A stretch of DNA of 64,000 nucleotides from Cornus controversa (lineage: Eukaryota > Streptophyta > Magnoliopsida > Cornales > Cornaceae), in contig CM048849.1 of NCBI GenBank assembly GCA_026545225.1, positions 26,856,836 through 26,920,835 on the forward strand, in the 5' to 3' direction. The translations under genes were made by a program, and so were the position numbers. The number at the start of each line of letters is the position of its first letter. The first letter of the stretch is position 1. Positions 1-10,000 of the stretch are shown here, in pieces. The notes under the pieces are model-generated. The model was given only the letters and a program-made list of their open reading frames with translations. It had not been told where the DNA came from and made no database searches.

Positions 1-1186
1 ACCCCTTTAACTCACTAGCTCCCCTTATTGAAATCATACTTCCAAACATGAATACATGACTTTTTTTTCTTTTTTTTTTCATCATTCCTTTTTTTTTCAT
101 TGCTTTATTGGTTGTGCAATGTCTTGATCTATTAAGCTTTCTGAAAGATCCATGTAGCAAGCTTTCAGTCAGTGACTCCCAAACCAGATGGCTTTAGGGC
201 ACTAGGCTTTAAGATACCCCGAAGACCTAATTACTCGAATCAGTTAGGCTACAATTCAAGACAACCAATGCTCATCTTTTCTCACCTTTTCACTTTTGAC
301 GCGAACACTCCGTGCTTCCTGAGGCATAGAGGCCCGGTTACTCATGAAAAGGATCAAATTGATTTGCTTATTCATCACTTTTTTTCTTTTCTTTTTCTTC
401 TCTTTTTTCATTAAAGTCAAGTATAACACAGCATCGGTACTCATTCTCAAGAGATACTAATTAATATCAAGCATATGTAACTCAATTAACTCAAAACCAA
501 AGATTATACCCCATAAGATTATGCTAGTGTGTTTGTGCATGTAAGGAAACTAAAATTAATCACTTCAAAATATGTTATTGCAAACCATGATTAAAACCAC
601 TTAATTTAAACCATAGTTTCCAAAGATTTAAAACCTACTCAAAAATTGCAAGTTAAGCACCTACATAAGGTATTAATCCCTTGAATGATGTCAAAACATT
701 CTATCTAAAAATAAAATAAAATAAAATAAAATAAACAAACTAAGAAAATAAAATAAAATAAAATCCTAATACAAAAGAATTTCACACAAATTTCCCCCAT
801 ATGCAATAAAGCACATAAATAGGCATCGCCTCACCCCCAAACTTAAACTGTACATTGTCCTCAATGGACACCCAATTAAAGCATAGAGAAGAGTAAGAAC
901 GATATTACCGGGATCATGGAGTAGTGAAAAGAAAATAGAGTACATCACTAGCACGAAGGTAATGCAAGCACACCCCCAAACTTGTATGTTTCAACCTGTC
1001 AAAACAAACCACTATACCCCAAAGATCAAGTGAAAATAGTATGTGTGAAAATAAATATGAAAGAAAAAAAATCCTAAAATAAAATATTTTTTCATTTTTC
1101 CAAAAAAATCTAACTATAAAAAGAAAAATAAAGAGAAAAATAAAAGCTAAAAATAAAATAAAATACAAAAGATGGTTACCTTCCTG
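1..1186 (-). other. 3' untranslated region of element A
   Basis: This AT-rich stretch is the reverse complement of element B at about 10080-11100. It carries PPT-like CCCCCAAACTT motifs near 832 and 971, an (AAAAT)n run at about 710-765, and at about 120-405 a block that recurs in B (10750-11010), D (25980-26210) and, duplicated, in J (50375-50679). Short ORFs across it have no recognisable domain. The conserved block is centred on CTCCCAAACCA near 176-186. Its function is unknown. Confidence 0.75.
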
Positions 1187-2410
1187 TCAAGGATGTGGTG
1201 GTGACTGAGCATCTGGATCCAAGTTTGCTTGGCGCATCAGTGCACGCATCATCCTCCTCATCTCTAGTTGCTCTTGGCGAGTGTCACGAAAGTGATCCGC
1301 CATCTCTGTTCTCATTGCACCAAACTGTGTGGAGACCTCTATCTGTAGGGTGCCAAACTAGGCTGTCAACCCAGCAATCTGCCCTTCTAAATATTGATAA
1401 TCATGGCCACCAGCCTGTACATGCACTTCCTCTTCCTCTGCCTCCATCTCTTTTAGACCGTCCACCGGGGGTGGTATATCTACATGCTCTCCTCCCTGGG
1501 CCAACCGAGATACCTCACCAGGCACCGCTATGACTCTCTCGTGCATATGAGATCGACTCAGGTTCCAGTCATGCGTGCCATAATGAAGATCACGTGGAAA
1601 GGCAAGCTCATCCTCATGGACTGCATACCCCTGTGACACAAGCAACTGATGAATAATGGTAGGGAATGGAAACTCCCAGTCACTTGCACTGTTTGGTGCC
1701 TTGGCCACAACTTTGGAATAGAATTTCTCCATCTGGCCCTAGACAATCTGTGGGAATGACAGCCAATGCCCAAAATGTATAGCATATAAGGCTCTGAGGA
1801 ACTCTTGACATCTTTCGATTTTATGTCCAATTGGACATACATTCTTGAGTAGCACAGTGTCAAGGAACCATAAATGATTTGGCATTGAAGACTTTGAAGC
1901 TACATTCCTTTTCGGCCCGGAAAATTGGTTGGTACATAAACGTGCAACCACATTGCCTACCGACAACTCGTCGGGTAGAGGAGTATAGATATGAGATAAA
2001 TCAGCTGGGCATTCATGAGGACAACCCATGGCAATGGCAATGGATGACATGTCCACCCGAACTATTGTTCCATCTACGGAAGAAGTAAGCACATCCCGCT
2101 CATCAGGTTTCGGCATTAAGTTCTGATAAAATACCTTGACAAGCCTCGGGTAAATGGTAGATGAGAGTGGAACAAAAATGGATGCCGACCGACGACGACG
2201 GATGTCGAAAATCCCCCACCGTGTCTCAGGAAACATACCATAAAGCTCAGCTATGTCAAACATTGTTTCAAAATTCAACGCCCTTGGATGCCATCTCTCT
2301 TGAATACCATCTCAGCGAGATCGTGAAGAACCTGTGGTCGGATCATGCCTCGCTCGGCGAGGATTACGTGAACTTGAAGCATCTTGGTGACTTGCTCTCT
2401 TTGGTGCCAT
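1187..2410 (-). pseudogene. Athila-type third ORF (ORF2/env-position protein), three in-frame stops
   Basis: Reading from the ATG at 2410 (MAPKRASHQD...) to the stop at 1187, one frame stays open for about 407 codons except for three nonsense codons: TGA near 2314, TAG near 1737 and TAG near 1357. Visible segments are a basic N-terminus, a central region around NFETMFDIAELYGMFPETRW, an LYAIHFGHWLSFP stretch, and an acidic then coiled-coil-like C-terminus rich in Q, E, R and M. It resembles the plant-transposon-protein domain found in the extra ORF of Athila elements, whose biochemical role is unknown. The equivalent ORF of D (27366-28046) shares the LYAFHTG..S.P pattern. The frame is strikingly well kept apart from the stops. 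Confidence 0.75.
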
Positions 2411-2860
2411 AAAAATAGAAAAAGTGTGTTTGAGGAATTAAATCGAACACTTGGTGTGCACAATTCTTTTGTATCCTTCAACCTCCTTTTTTCGGCAATT
2501 TCTCCACCCAAATCGAACAAGTAATTGCACCAAATTGATCCCCTAAACTTGGTCTTCAAAAGCCCTCAAAAACATTTGAACAATTTCTTCAAGGAAAAAC
2601 TTCACTTACTTTGATGTTGAACTTGAAAAAGTGTGAGCTTCCTTTGAGAACTAGTGATTTTTGATCCAATTTGATGTTGAAGTTGATGTTGATCAATGTT
2701 GAATTCTTGTATAATAATCACTAATTGAAGAAATTAGTTTTTCGGATGATGTAGGACTTGAATTGGAGTTCAAAGAGGTCTAGGATGCAAGTGGTAGTAA
2801 CAAAGGATGAGAGGTGGCCTTTATAGGCCTTAAAAATTCGGGCAGCCCTTCAATGGGCCT

Positions 2861-3053
2861 GGGCGATCGATCCCCCCTTGGATGGGCGATCGATCGCCCA
2901 CCTGCTGGTGGGTGATCTCTTGAAAAACCATGGGGCGATCGATCCCCCTCAAATGGGGCGATCGATCCCCCCCCTGGATGCCTGTTGGTCCCTCCATCGC
3001 CCAAGGTCGACCGAACCTTGATAATTTTGAGTCTCCATCGCCCAGGGTCGACC
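2861..3053 (-). repeat. Palindrome array, word GGGCGATCGATCGCCC, paired at 23 bp
   Basis: Four copies of a GGGCGATCGATCGCCC-like word are centred at 2868.5, 2891.5, 2940.5 and 2963.5, that is two pairs 23 bp apart with 49 bp between pairs. Two GGTCGACC palindromes follow at 3005-3012 and 3046-3053, each preceded by CCATCGCCC. The linkers between copies are unrelated. The array lies after pol and before the third ORF. Element E has the same array at the same place (23217-23407), so this is family sequence rather than chance. Confidence 0.85.
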
Positions 3054-3299
3054 GAGAGCACGATTTTTCACCCGTCTTGAGTCCAAATACCTCGGTACAC
3101 CTCTTGGCATCCTCCGGAAGCAACTTATACATCAAAAACTCAAAGAAAAAACATTAAAACGCAACTAGAATTGAAAGAAAAAGTAAGAAAACTAAAACTA
3201 AAACTTAGAATCAAAGAAAACTAAAGAAATTAAAGGATAGAAATACATACAAAACCTACAATTTAACGTCTGTAGGAGACGATTGACTCTCCGAAGGGA

Positions 3300-5060
3300 T
3301 TAAGTTGGATAGACGGGATCCGTCAAGTCGACGGACTCCACGTCTCTTCTTGGCACACATCCTTCCACACAATGTTTCAACCTTTGGCCATTAACCTTCA
3401 TCAAAGTAGTTTCAAACAATTGCTCATCCGGGAATGAGTCTCGAATAGGTAATGCACCAAATACCGACTCAGACTCGATTCGAGATAAGTGATCCGCTAC
3501 CACATTATCCGTCCCCTTTTTGTCTTTTATTTCCAAATCAAATTCTTGCAGCAATAAAATCCACCGAATAAGACGCGGTTTGGTTTCTTTCTTTGCCAAT
3601 AAGTATCTCAATGCTGCATGATCAGAGTAGACAACCACCTTGGACCCCAATAAATAAGAATGAAATTTGTCCAAGGCAAACACTACAGCTAGAAGCTCTT
3701 TCTCTGTGGTTGTATAATTGAGTTGGGCATCAGAGAGAGTCTTACTAGCATAGTAGATGACATGTGGTCGTTTCTCTTCTCTCTGTCCCAACACGGCTCC
3801 TACTGCATAATCAGAGGCATCACACATGATTTCAAAAGGTATAGCCCATTTTGGAGACAGCATAATTGGTGCAGAGGATAACAGAGACCGAAGCTTTTCA
3901 AAAGCTTTCACACAATCTTCATCAAAGATAAAGGGAACATCTTTAGATAACAAATGGCATAATGGTCGAGCCACTTTACTGAAATCCTTGATGAATCTTC
4001 TATAGAACCCGGCATGGCCTAAGAAAGATCGAACTTGCCTTACTGAAGTTGGATGAGGCAGAGTTGCAATTAGATCGATCTTTGCTTTATCAACTTCAAT
4101 GCCCCTCTCTGAAACAATATGGCCCAATACAATACCTTCTTTCACCATAAAGTGGCTCTTCTCCCAACTAAGTACCAGATTCCGTTCTCGGCACCTTTGA
4201 AGCACAAGTGATAAATTGCTCAAACAATGTTCAAAAGATGATCCAAAAACAGAAAAGTCATCCATAAACACCTCCAAGAATTTTTCCACCATGTCAGAAA
4301 AGATGGCCATCATACACCTTTGGAATGTAGCCGGAGCATTACATAATCCAAAAGGCATACGACGATACGCAAAAGTACCAAAGGGACAAGTGAAAGTGGT
4401 CTTCTCTTGATCTTCTAGATCCATAGCTACTTGGTTATAACCAGAGTAGCCATCCAGAAAGCAATAATAGCTCTGACCAGCTAACTTTTCAAGTATTTGA
4501 TCAATGAATGGAAGAAGGAAGTGATCCTTCCTTGTCATAGAATTGAGCTTTCTGTAATCAATGCAAACACGCCAACCTGTGGCAGTACGTTGTGGAACAA
4601 GCTCTCCCATGGAGTTAGGGACAATGGTAAGACCAAATTTCTTTGGAACCACTTGTGTCGGACTCACCCATGTGTTGTCAGAAATTGGATAAATGATTCC
4701 TGCATCAAGTAACTTGACAACCTCTTTCTTTACCACCTCCTTCATGTTGGGGTTCAATCGCCTCTATGCCTCTCTAGTTGGCTTACATCCTTCTTCCAAA
4801 TGGATTTTGTGCATGCAAACTGAGGGATCAATGCCCTTAAGATCAGCAACACTCCATCCAATTGCTTCACGATGTTGGTATAAAACCTCTATTAAGCTCT
4901 TCTCTTGAATTTCTGTCAGATCAGAGGCAATTATAACAGGAATAGTTTTCTGTGCCCCCAAGAATACATACTTCAATTTGTCAGGCAAAGGCTTCAACTC
5001 TAATTCTGGAGGGGACTCTAATGAAGGCACTAAGGGAGTGCTAGAGAGAAAAAGGTAGTG
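3300..5060 (-). pseudogene. pol: Reverse transcriptase and RNase H of element A, integrase core deleted
   Basis: The frame runs from about 5060 through ELELKPLPDKLKYVFLG, is cut by a TAG at 4761-4763 (CAG is expected in REAQRRLNPNM), and continues to the stop at 3300. The reverse transcriptase shows [15 protein letters not shown]-type [20 protein letters not shown] and the catalytic FMDDFSVFG. RNase H follows with [14 protein letters not shown], the TEKELLAVV box and [10 protein letters not shown], ending in [11 protein letters not shown]. Directly after FPDEQLFE the protein jumps to KVNGQRLKH, which looks like the extreme C-terminus of Athila integrase. The zinc-binding and catalytic domains of integrase are therefore missing by an apparently in-frame deletion, so the copy could not integrate by itself. 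Confidence 0.9.
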
Positions 5061-5910
5061 GCTTAATTGGAATTCTCCATGGTGGAGTATTCTGAATAGC
5101 ATCCACTTCCAGCATAGCATGCACTTCTTCACACAACCCTTCATCATTAATGTTCTCAAAGTCATAAAAAGACTTACATACCTCCAGGGAGTTTCGAGAT
5201 ATAGAGGATGAAATAAATTCCTCCACACATTCATCAATATCATCCATGCAGAACACATCACTCTGATCTGGGGGGTGTTGGATATCATTGAACACATTGA
5301 GCTTGACATTCATGTTGCCAAAGGAAATATCCATGATCCCTGACCTACAATTTATGCAAGCATCAGCAGTAGCTAAGAAAGGTCGACCAAGGATCACAGG
5401 AATGTGCCTCTTCGGATTGTGAACTGGCTCAGTGTCAAGTACAATGAAATCAACAGGAAAGTAGAACTTGTCCATTTTAATGAGCACATCTTCTATGATT
5501 CCTCGGGGTTGCTTTGTTGATCTGTCTGCAAATTGTAATACCACCGAGGTAGGCTTCAATTCTCCCAAGCCTAATTGTAAGTAAACTGAATAAGGTAGCA
5601 AATTCACACTTGCACCCAAATCAAGAAGAGCTTTATCCACATGGTGCTCCCCAATAATGCATGAGATAGTTGGAGCACCAGGATCTTTGTACTTAGGAGG
5701 AGTACACTGCTGAATTATTGAACTTACTTGTTGTGGCAGCATTACTTTCTTTGGCACATGGCTTTTAGAACGCCTTTTCTGAGTGCACAAGTCCTTCAAA
5801 AATTTTGTATAAGGAGGAATTTGCTTGATGGCATCAAGGAGTGGCAAATTAATCTTCACTTGGCGAAACACCTCCATCATGTCATGCAGCTTGTCCCCTT
5901 GCTTCCCCAA
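5041..5910 (-). pseudogene. pol: Aspartic protease region of element A
   Basis: This frame encodes a linker (QVKINLPLLDAIKQIP, FLKDLCTQKR), then ISCIIGEHHVDKALLDLGASVNLLPYSVY, where the DLGAS box is the retropepsin-like active site, then FILGRPFLATA-type VILGRPFLATADA and DISFGNMNVKLNVFN. Its product would process the Gag-Pol polyprotein. It overlaps gag by a few bases in another frame (a frameshift near 5890) and is out of frame with the reverse transcriptase downstream (another shift near 5050). The catalytic box itself is intact. Confidence 0.88.
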
Positions 5911-7565
5911 CTTAGATGCTTCAAGAAAATGTTGTGGGAAAGGAGCCTTGGGCTCATAAGGAATTCAGCACTTGGACTTGTGGTCACTTTTTCTTCTTCT
6001 TTCTTTTCACCCACCTTATTGTCAATTATTTTCCCACTTCTCAAAGTGGTAATGGCTTGAACTTGCTCATGGTGTGGGTTGCTTGTGGAAGCTTGCATCC
6101 CTCTTGGATTAGCAATTGGTTGACTAGGGAGCTTCCCTTCTTCTCTTCTGCATAGTGAAGTAGCAAGCTGTCCAAACTGAGATTCCAGTTTGGTAATGGA
6201 TTGAGAATGCGAGTGCACTAGCTGAACTGTAGATTGTACTGTTGCTGCAGTAGCTTGCACTGTCTCTATGAGAGAATCAAGCTTGTCAAATTTAGACAAG
6301 GTAAATGTCAGCTTGTCTTCAATAGCAGAAATTATTTGGGCCATAGGACTTTGTGTTTGATATTGCTGTTGAGGCACAAAAGTCCTAGGTTGATATGATG
6401 GTTGCATTGCTGCCCCTTGGTTACTGTAAGAAAAACCAGGATGATTCCTCCATGTGGGATTGTAAGTATTACCTCGTGGAGGATTCATTGGTCCAGTGAA
6501 AGCAGCTTGAACTTGCTCATGTTGAATATCAAAAAATTGCCCCACCGAAGGACAATTGCTCATGTTATGCATAGGACTAGAGCAAAATTCACAAGGGCCT
6601 AGCAATGAAGAATTTGAAGCAGAAGGAGTTTGATTGGCAGCCATGATTGCTGCTACCTTCTGTGCAATTAAGTCAATATCAGTTGGCATAACTTCTGAAG
6701 CACCAACCTCATAAATCCCATCAGTCTTCCTGGTAGTGGCAGGTCTGCTAGAACGAGTAGAGGACACATGTTGTAGAGAGTTGTCACTAAGATTTTCAAA
6801 TAAGGTCCATGCCTCTTCTTCACTCTTCAACATGAAAGTACCTCCACATGACGCATCAACCATCTGTCTGTTGGCTTCTGTGAGCCCTTCATGAAAACTC
6901 TGCACTAGTTGCCACTTAGGAACTTGATGATGGGGACACTTCCTAAGAAGGTCCTTGAATCTTTCCCATGTCTCATAAAATTGTTTCCCCTCATGTTGGA
7001 AAAAACCAGTGATAGCACATCTGAACTGATTGGTCTTCCCTATCGGAAAATACTTCTTGAGAAACTCATGTTGCATCTGAGTCCAAGTCGTGATAGAACC
7101 AGCCGGTAGAGAGTTGAACCAATACTTTGCTTTGTCTTTCAGAGAGAATGGAAAAAGTCTCATTCTGAAAGCATCTTCAGAGAAGTTGTGAATTTTTGTA
7201 GTTGAGCACACTTCAATGAAGTCATCCAGATGCTTGTAAGGGTCTTCTTGAGTCAGCCCAAAATAAGATGGTAGCATCTGAATAATGCTGGACTTGATCT
7301 CATAATTCTGTGCTGTGACATTGGGCAGTTGAAAACCTGCTGGCGAGGTATATGTCTCAGGAACATAGTAGTCCCTAAGCAATCTAGCTCTTTCTCCATC
7401 AGCATTAGGAACAAGGTTGTTATTCCTCTCTTCTGCCATGTCTTCAATTAATTCTTCCTCTTGCACAATGGTGTCAACAGGGATGTTCCTCTGTTGTCTA
7501 AGAGTACGTTCAGGCTCAGGATCAAGAGGTATCAAAGGATCAGCCACAGAACGACGACCTTGCAT
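5877..7565 (-). CDS. gag: Gag polyprotein of element A
   Basis: An uninterrupted 562-residue frame starts 123 bp inside the PBS. After a variable head it shows the Athila gag signature ARLLRDYYVPETY, the core retrotransposon gag domain (KAKYWFNSLPAGSITTWTQM, FLKKYFPIGKTNQFR, ETWERFKDLLRKCPHH) and a CCHC zinc knuckle, CEFCSSPMHNMSNC (C-X2-C-X4-H-X4-C). A Q-rich stretch and a predicted coiled coil (KLTFTLSKFDKLDSLIETV) follow. Gag forms the virus-like particle and binds element RNA. The last residues are out of frame relative to relatives, so the natural Gag-Pro join is shifted near 5890. This is the least damaged gag in the window. Confidence 0.9.
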   Translation of the reverse strand: MQGRRSVADPLIPLDPEPERTLRQQRNIPVDTIVQEEELIEDMAEERNNNLVPNADGERARLLRDYYVPETYTSPAGFQLPNVTAQNYEIKSSIIQMLPSYFGLTQEDPYKHLDDFIEVCSTTKIHNFSEDAFRMRLFPFSLKDKAKYWFNSLPAGSITTWTQMQHEFLKKYFPIGKTNQFRCAITGFFQHEGKQFYETWERFKDLLRKCPHHQVPKWQLVQSFHEGLTEANRQMVDASCGGTFMLKSEEEAWTLFENLSDNSLQHVSSTRSSRPATTRKTDGIYEVGASEVMPTDIDLIAQKVAAIMAANQTPSASNSSLLGPCEFCSSPMHNMSNCPSVGQFFDIQHEQVQAAFTGPMNPPRGNTYNPTWRNHPGFSYSNQGAAMQPSYQPRTFVPQQQYQTQSPMAQIISAIEDKLTFTLSKFDKLDSLIETVQATAATVQSTVQLVHSHSQSITKLESQFGQLATSLCRREEGKLPSQPIANPRGMQASTSNPHHEQVQAITTLRSGKIIDNKVGEKKEEEKVTTSPSAEFLMSPRLLSHNIFLKHLSWGSKGTSCMT

Positions 7566-7687
7566 ATATTTACCGAAAGCACCTGAAAAGAAAACAAAAA
7601 CAAAATTAAAAATAAAATATAAAAATTTCCTAAACTAAAAATCCAATTAAAACTAATTCTGTAAAATCCAATCAATCAAATAGATAA

Positions 7688-7705
7688 TCCCCAGCAACGG
7701 CGCCA
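7688..7705 (-). other. Primer-binding site of element A (tRNA-Asp)
   Basis: The plus strand reads TCCCCAGCAACGGCGCCA, which matches the 3' end of plant tRNA-Asp (TCCCCGGCAACGGCGCCA) at 17 of 18 positions. It lies 5 bp from the LTR edge at 7711, as expected for a minus-strand element. The leader between PBS and gag (7566-7687) is AT-rich and holds no ORF. Confidence 0.92.
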
Positions 7706-7710
7706 AAAAT

Positions 7711-9216
7711 TGATTCGTGTGTGAGTGTGACTCAAAAAGTATACCAATTAAAAATTTCCACACTTCGCAATAGAACGAATTCCTTGCAGAATAGGGCTAT
7801 CGAAAGGAATGGGTATCGTACCTCAGGGATTATGTTCTGACGAGTTGGAATACGGAACTAATTCTAATTAAATTTATAAGAAAAGAATTCTGATTTTTAA
7901 ACTAATTAAAAAGATAAAATAAAATAAATCAAAGTAAACAAGATAGTGAAGATAATAGGAGAGAAACCTAGGGTGTTTGACTTCACCACTAACTCCACAA
8001 TCAATGGTCAATTGAATCAACTATAGGGGAATTACATCATGCATAAGTGGTGTCGGTGGCTACAAGCTCACCTTCATCCGTCAAGAAGATAACATATGAT
8101 TAAGGCTAAGCCATGGACTATCTTCGATTGGCATGGGCCATCTGCCTAACTACTCTAATCTAGGGTGCAGTATGGTTCATCTTCTCTAGGCATAATCCAT
8201 CAAAGCTCATAACAATATATTCAGTGATTACCATTGTGTAATAATCTCTCTCATGATCACAGAAAACAAAAGAGATTGAGTTCAATAACAACAACTAAAT
8301 ATCTAAGACAAGATAAGAAATCATTGAGATTGAATTTAGAAGACTTTTATTGCTCAATTCCTTAATAAGAATCCTCACAATTACACAATCTATGCATGTA
8401 TATAAAGGTCCCCAATAATTAAAACAATCAAACCATTGACGCTTTGTTAGGGCTACATCAAAACCCTAGTGGATGAACTAGCCGCTCATGGTAGAAGAAG
8501 AAGCTTCAACTGTTGAGGAAGAAGACATCATCTTTCTGAATTACGCGTATGACTTCGTTCTCCAATGGCTCTGCAATATGTTTCTGTTCTCTTCAGCCCT
8601 CTCAGACTCTCCAATCTCTCTGTGTAAGCTCTCTCTCTTCAGCCCCCAAGTCTTCACTTTATTCCCCAAGAGAATATACCAAAGTCCTAATCCAATTAGG
8701 AATAAATTAGGGTTTCCCGCAGCACTAATCAGGTGGGTTTTTCCTGCTGAGTTCGGCCTGACTTTTGACCCACTAGAAGTCTGTTTTACGGAATTTTCGT
8801 GAAATACAAAAGTGTGCAGAATCAAATTTCGTTCAACCCGGGAAATAATGTCGATTTGAGGCTCGAAAATAAGACTTCTGGTCCATTTTCCAAAACGGGA
8901 TTAAGACTACATTATGCGCAGATTTGGGCTTCAGACCCGAAACCTTCTTAAGCAGCTGTAATTCTCTTGGACCTCTTTCTTGGGCTGATTTGAGTTGAAA
9001 TAAATGGTTGAGTGAATCTCCTTGATGTAGGCTTCATCTCACCATCTTGGATGTCTTCTTTAAAAACCCAAAAGCACGGTTTTAACTGAATTAATCATTA
9101 AGGCCCTGAAAATACAGAAAACACTAGAACAAAGTAAAATCACAAAATAATCTATCACTAAGAGAATAAAATACATAAGTTAAGAGGCTAGAATGCGTAA
9201 CATTCAACGCCTATCA
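7711..9216 (-). repeat. 5' LTR of element A
   Basis: On the plus strand it runs TGATTCGTGTGTG... to ...CAACGCCTATCA, the reverse complement of a TG...CA LTR. It is 1506 bp and homologous along its length to the LTRs of B, E and the solo LTR L. Unlike the LTRs of D, G, I and J it holds no obvious palindrome array; in this subfamily the array is internal. ORFs here (for example near 8488-8825) have no domain and are not called. Confidence 0.92.
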
Positions 9217-9607
9217 TCATCTATATGTGAAAACCCTAGCATAAGTTACATACGCTCACAAAATCCACATAAGCACATATTTGTCATGCTTCACCAATGC
9301 ATACATTTTTTATATAAAGAAGGCATGAATTTTAACTCATACAACATCACATAGCACAAAAATGGTCATTTAACACATTTTCACAAAAGTGTACCAAACC
9401 TAGCATATAAGTTTTCTTATCATGCATAACACCATATATATTCCCATTGCACATAAGAGACTAAAGAGAGTAGAAAACACTCACATCCCAATCCTCTTAC
9501 CACTCTAACACATGCAATACACAAGTAGAATTGTTTCCTATATTCCCTAGCTCTCATTGTTTCTCTCGAAATCCTATAATTGACAAGTAGATGAGAAGGA
9601 GAACCCT
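9217..9607. other. Unassigned AT-rich spacer between A and B
   Basis: This 391-bp stretch has no coding signal. Its composition resembles the outer part of the chromovirus LTRs seen elsewhere on the minus strand (for example 47480-47900). It may be a remnant of the 3' LTR of C, which should lie to the left of the C integrase. I could not align it convincingly by eye. Confidence 0.35.
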
Positions 9608-10000
9608 TGATCGACGTTGAATGTTGCGCATTTTAGCCTCTTAACTTGCATATTTTATTCTCTTTGTGATAGATTATTTTGGAATTTTACTTCGTTTTAG
9701 TGTTTTCTGTATTTTTAGGGCCTTAATGATTATTTCAGCTAAAATCATGATTTTAGGCTTTTCAAGAGGGTTAGATGAAACCTACATCAAAGGGATACAT
9801 TCAATACATTCAGCCCATGGAAGAGGTCCAATATAATTACAACTGCTTAAGAAGGTTACGGGCTTGAAGCCCAATTCTGCGCTTAATATAGTTTTAATCC
9901 CGTTTTAGAAAATGGACCAAAAATGTTATTTTCAAGCCTCAAATTGACTTAATTTGCATTAGGGTTGAACAAAATGCGATTCTGGGTAACATATATTGTA
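9608..10000 (+). repeat. 5' LTR fragment of element B
   Basis: It starts TGATCGACGTTGAATG, the same start as the 3' LTR at 11532, and follows it to about GATTCTGGG near 9980. It then drifts into 3' untranslated sequence. The break point is uncertain by about 20 bp. Confidence 0.8.

Larger units (their letters stand above)
1..9216 (-). mobile_element. Athila-like Ty3/gypsy element A (3' LTR outside the window)
   Basis: Read on the minus strand the order is 5' LTR (7711-9216), PBS for tRNA-Asp, gag, protease, reverse transcriptase/RNase H, a palindrome array, a third ORF, and a long 3' untranslated region reaching base 1. The tRNA-Asp primer, the DLGASVNLLP protease, the FMDD reverse transcriptase and a third ORF after pol together fit the Athila lineage of plant gypsy elements. 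The integrase core is missing. The 3' LTR and the left target-site duplication lie outside the window, so age cannot be estimated here. Confidence 0.9.

Noticed and set aside
172..414. ORF of 80 codons on the plus strand, with another on the minus strand at 256-450.
   Set aside because: It lies in the 3' untranslated region of A and is not kept in frame in B, D or J.
1187..2410. Third ORF considered as a true envelope gene.
   Set aside because: No signal peptide or clear transmembrane segment was visible in the readable frame; only its position resembles env.
9217..9607. Spacer considered as unique host DNA.
   Set aside because: Composition resembles chromovirus LTR sequence and no feature supports host origin; left unassigned.
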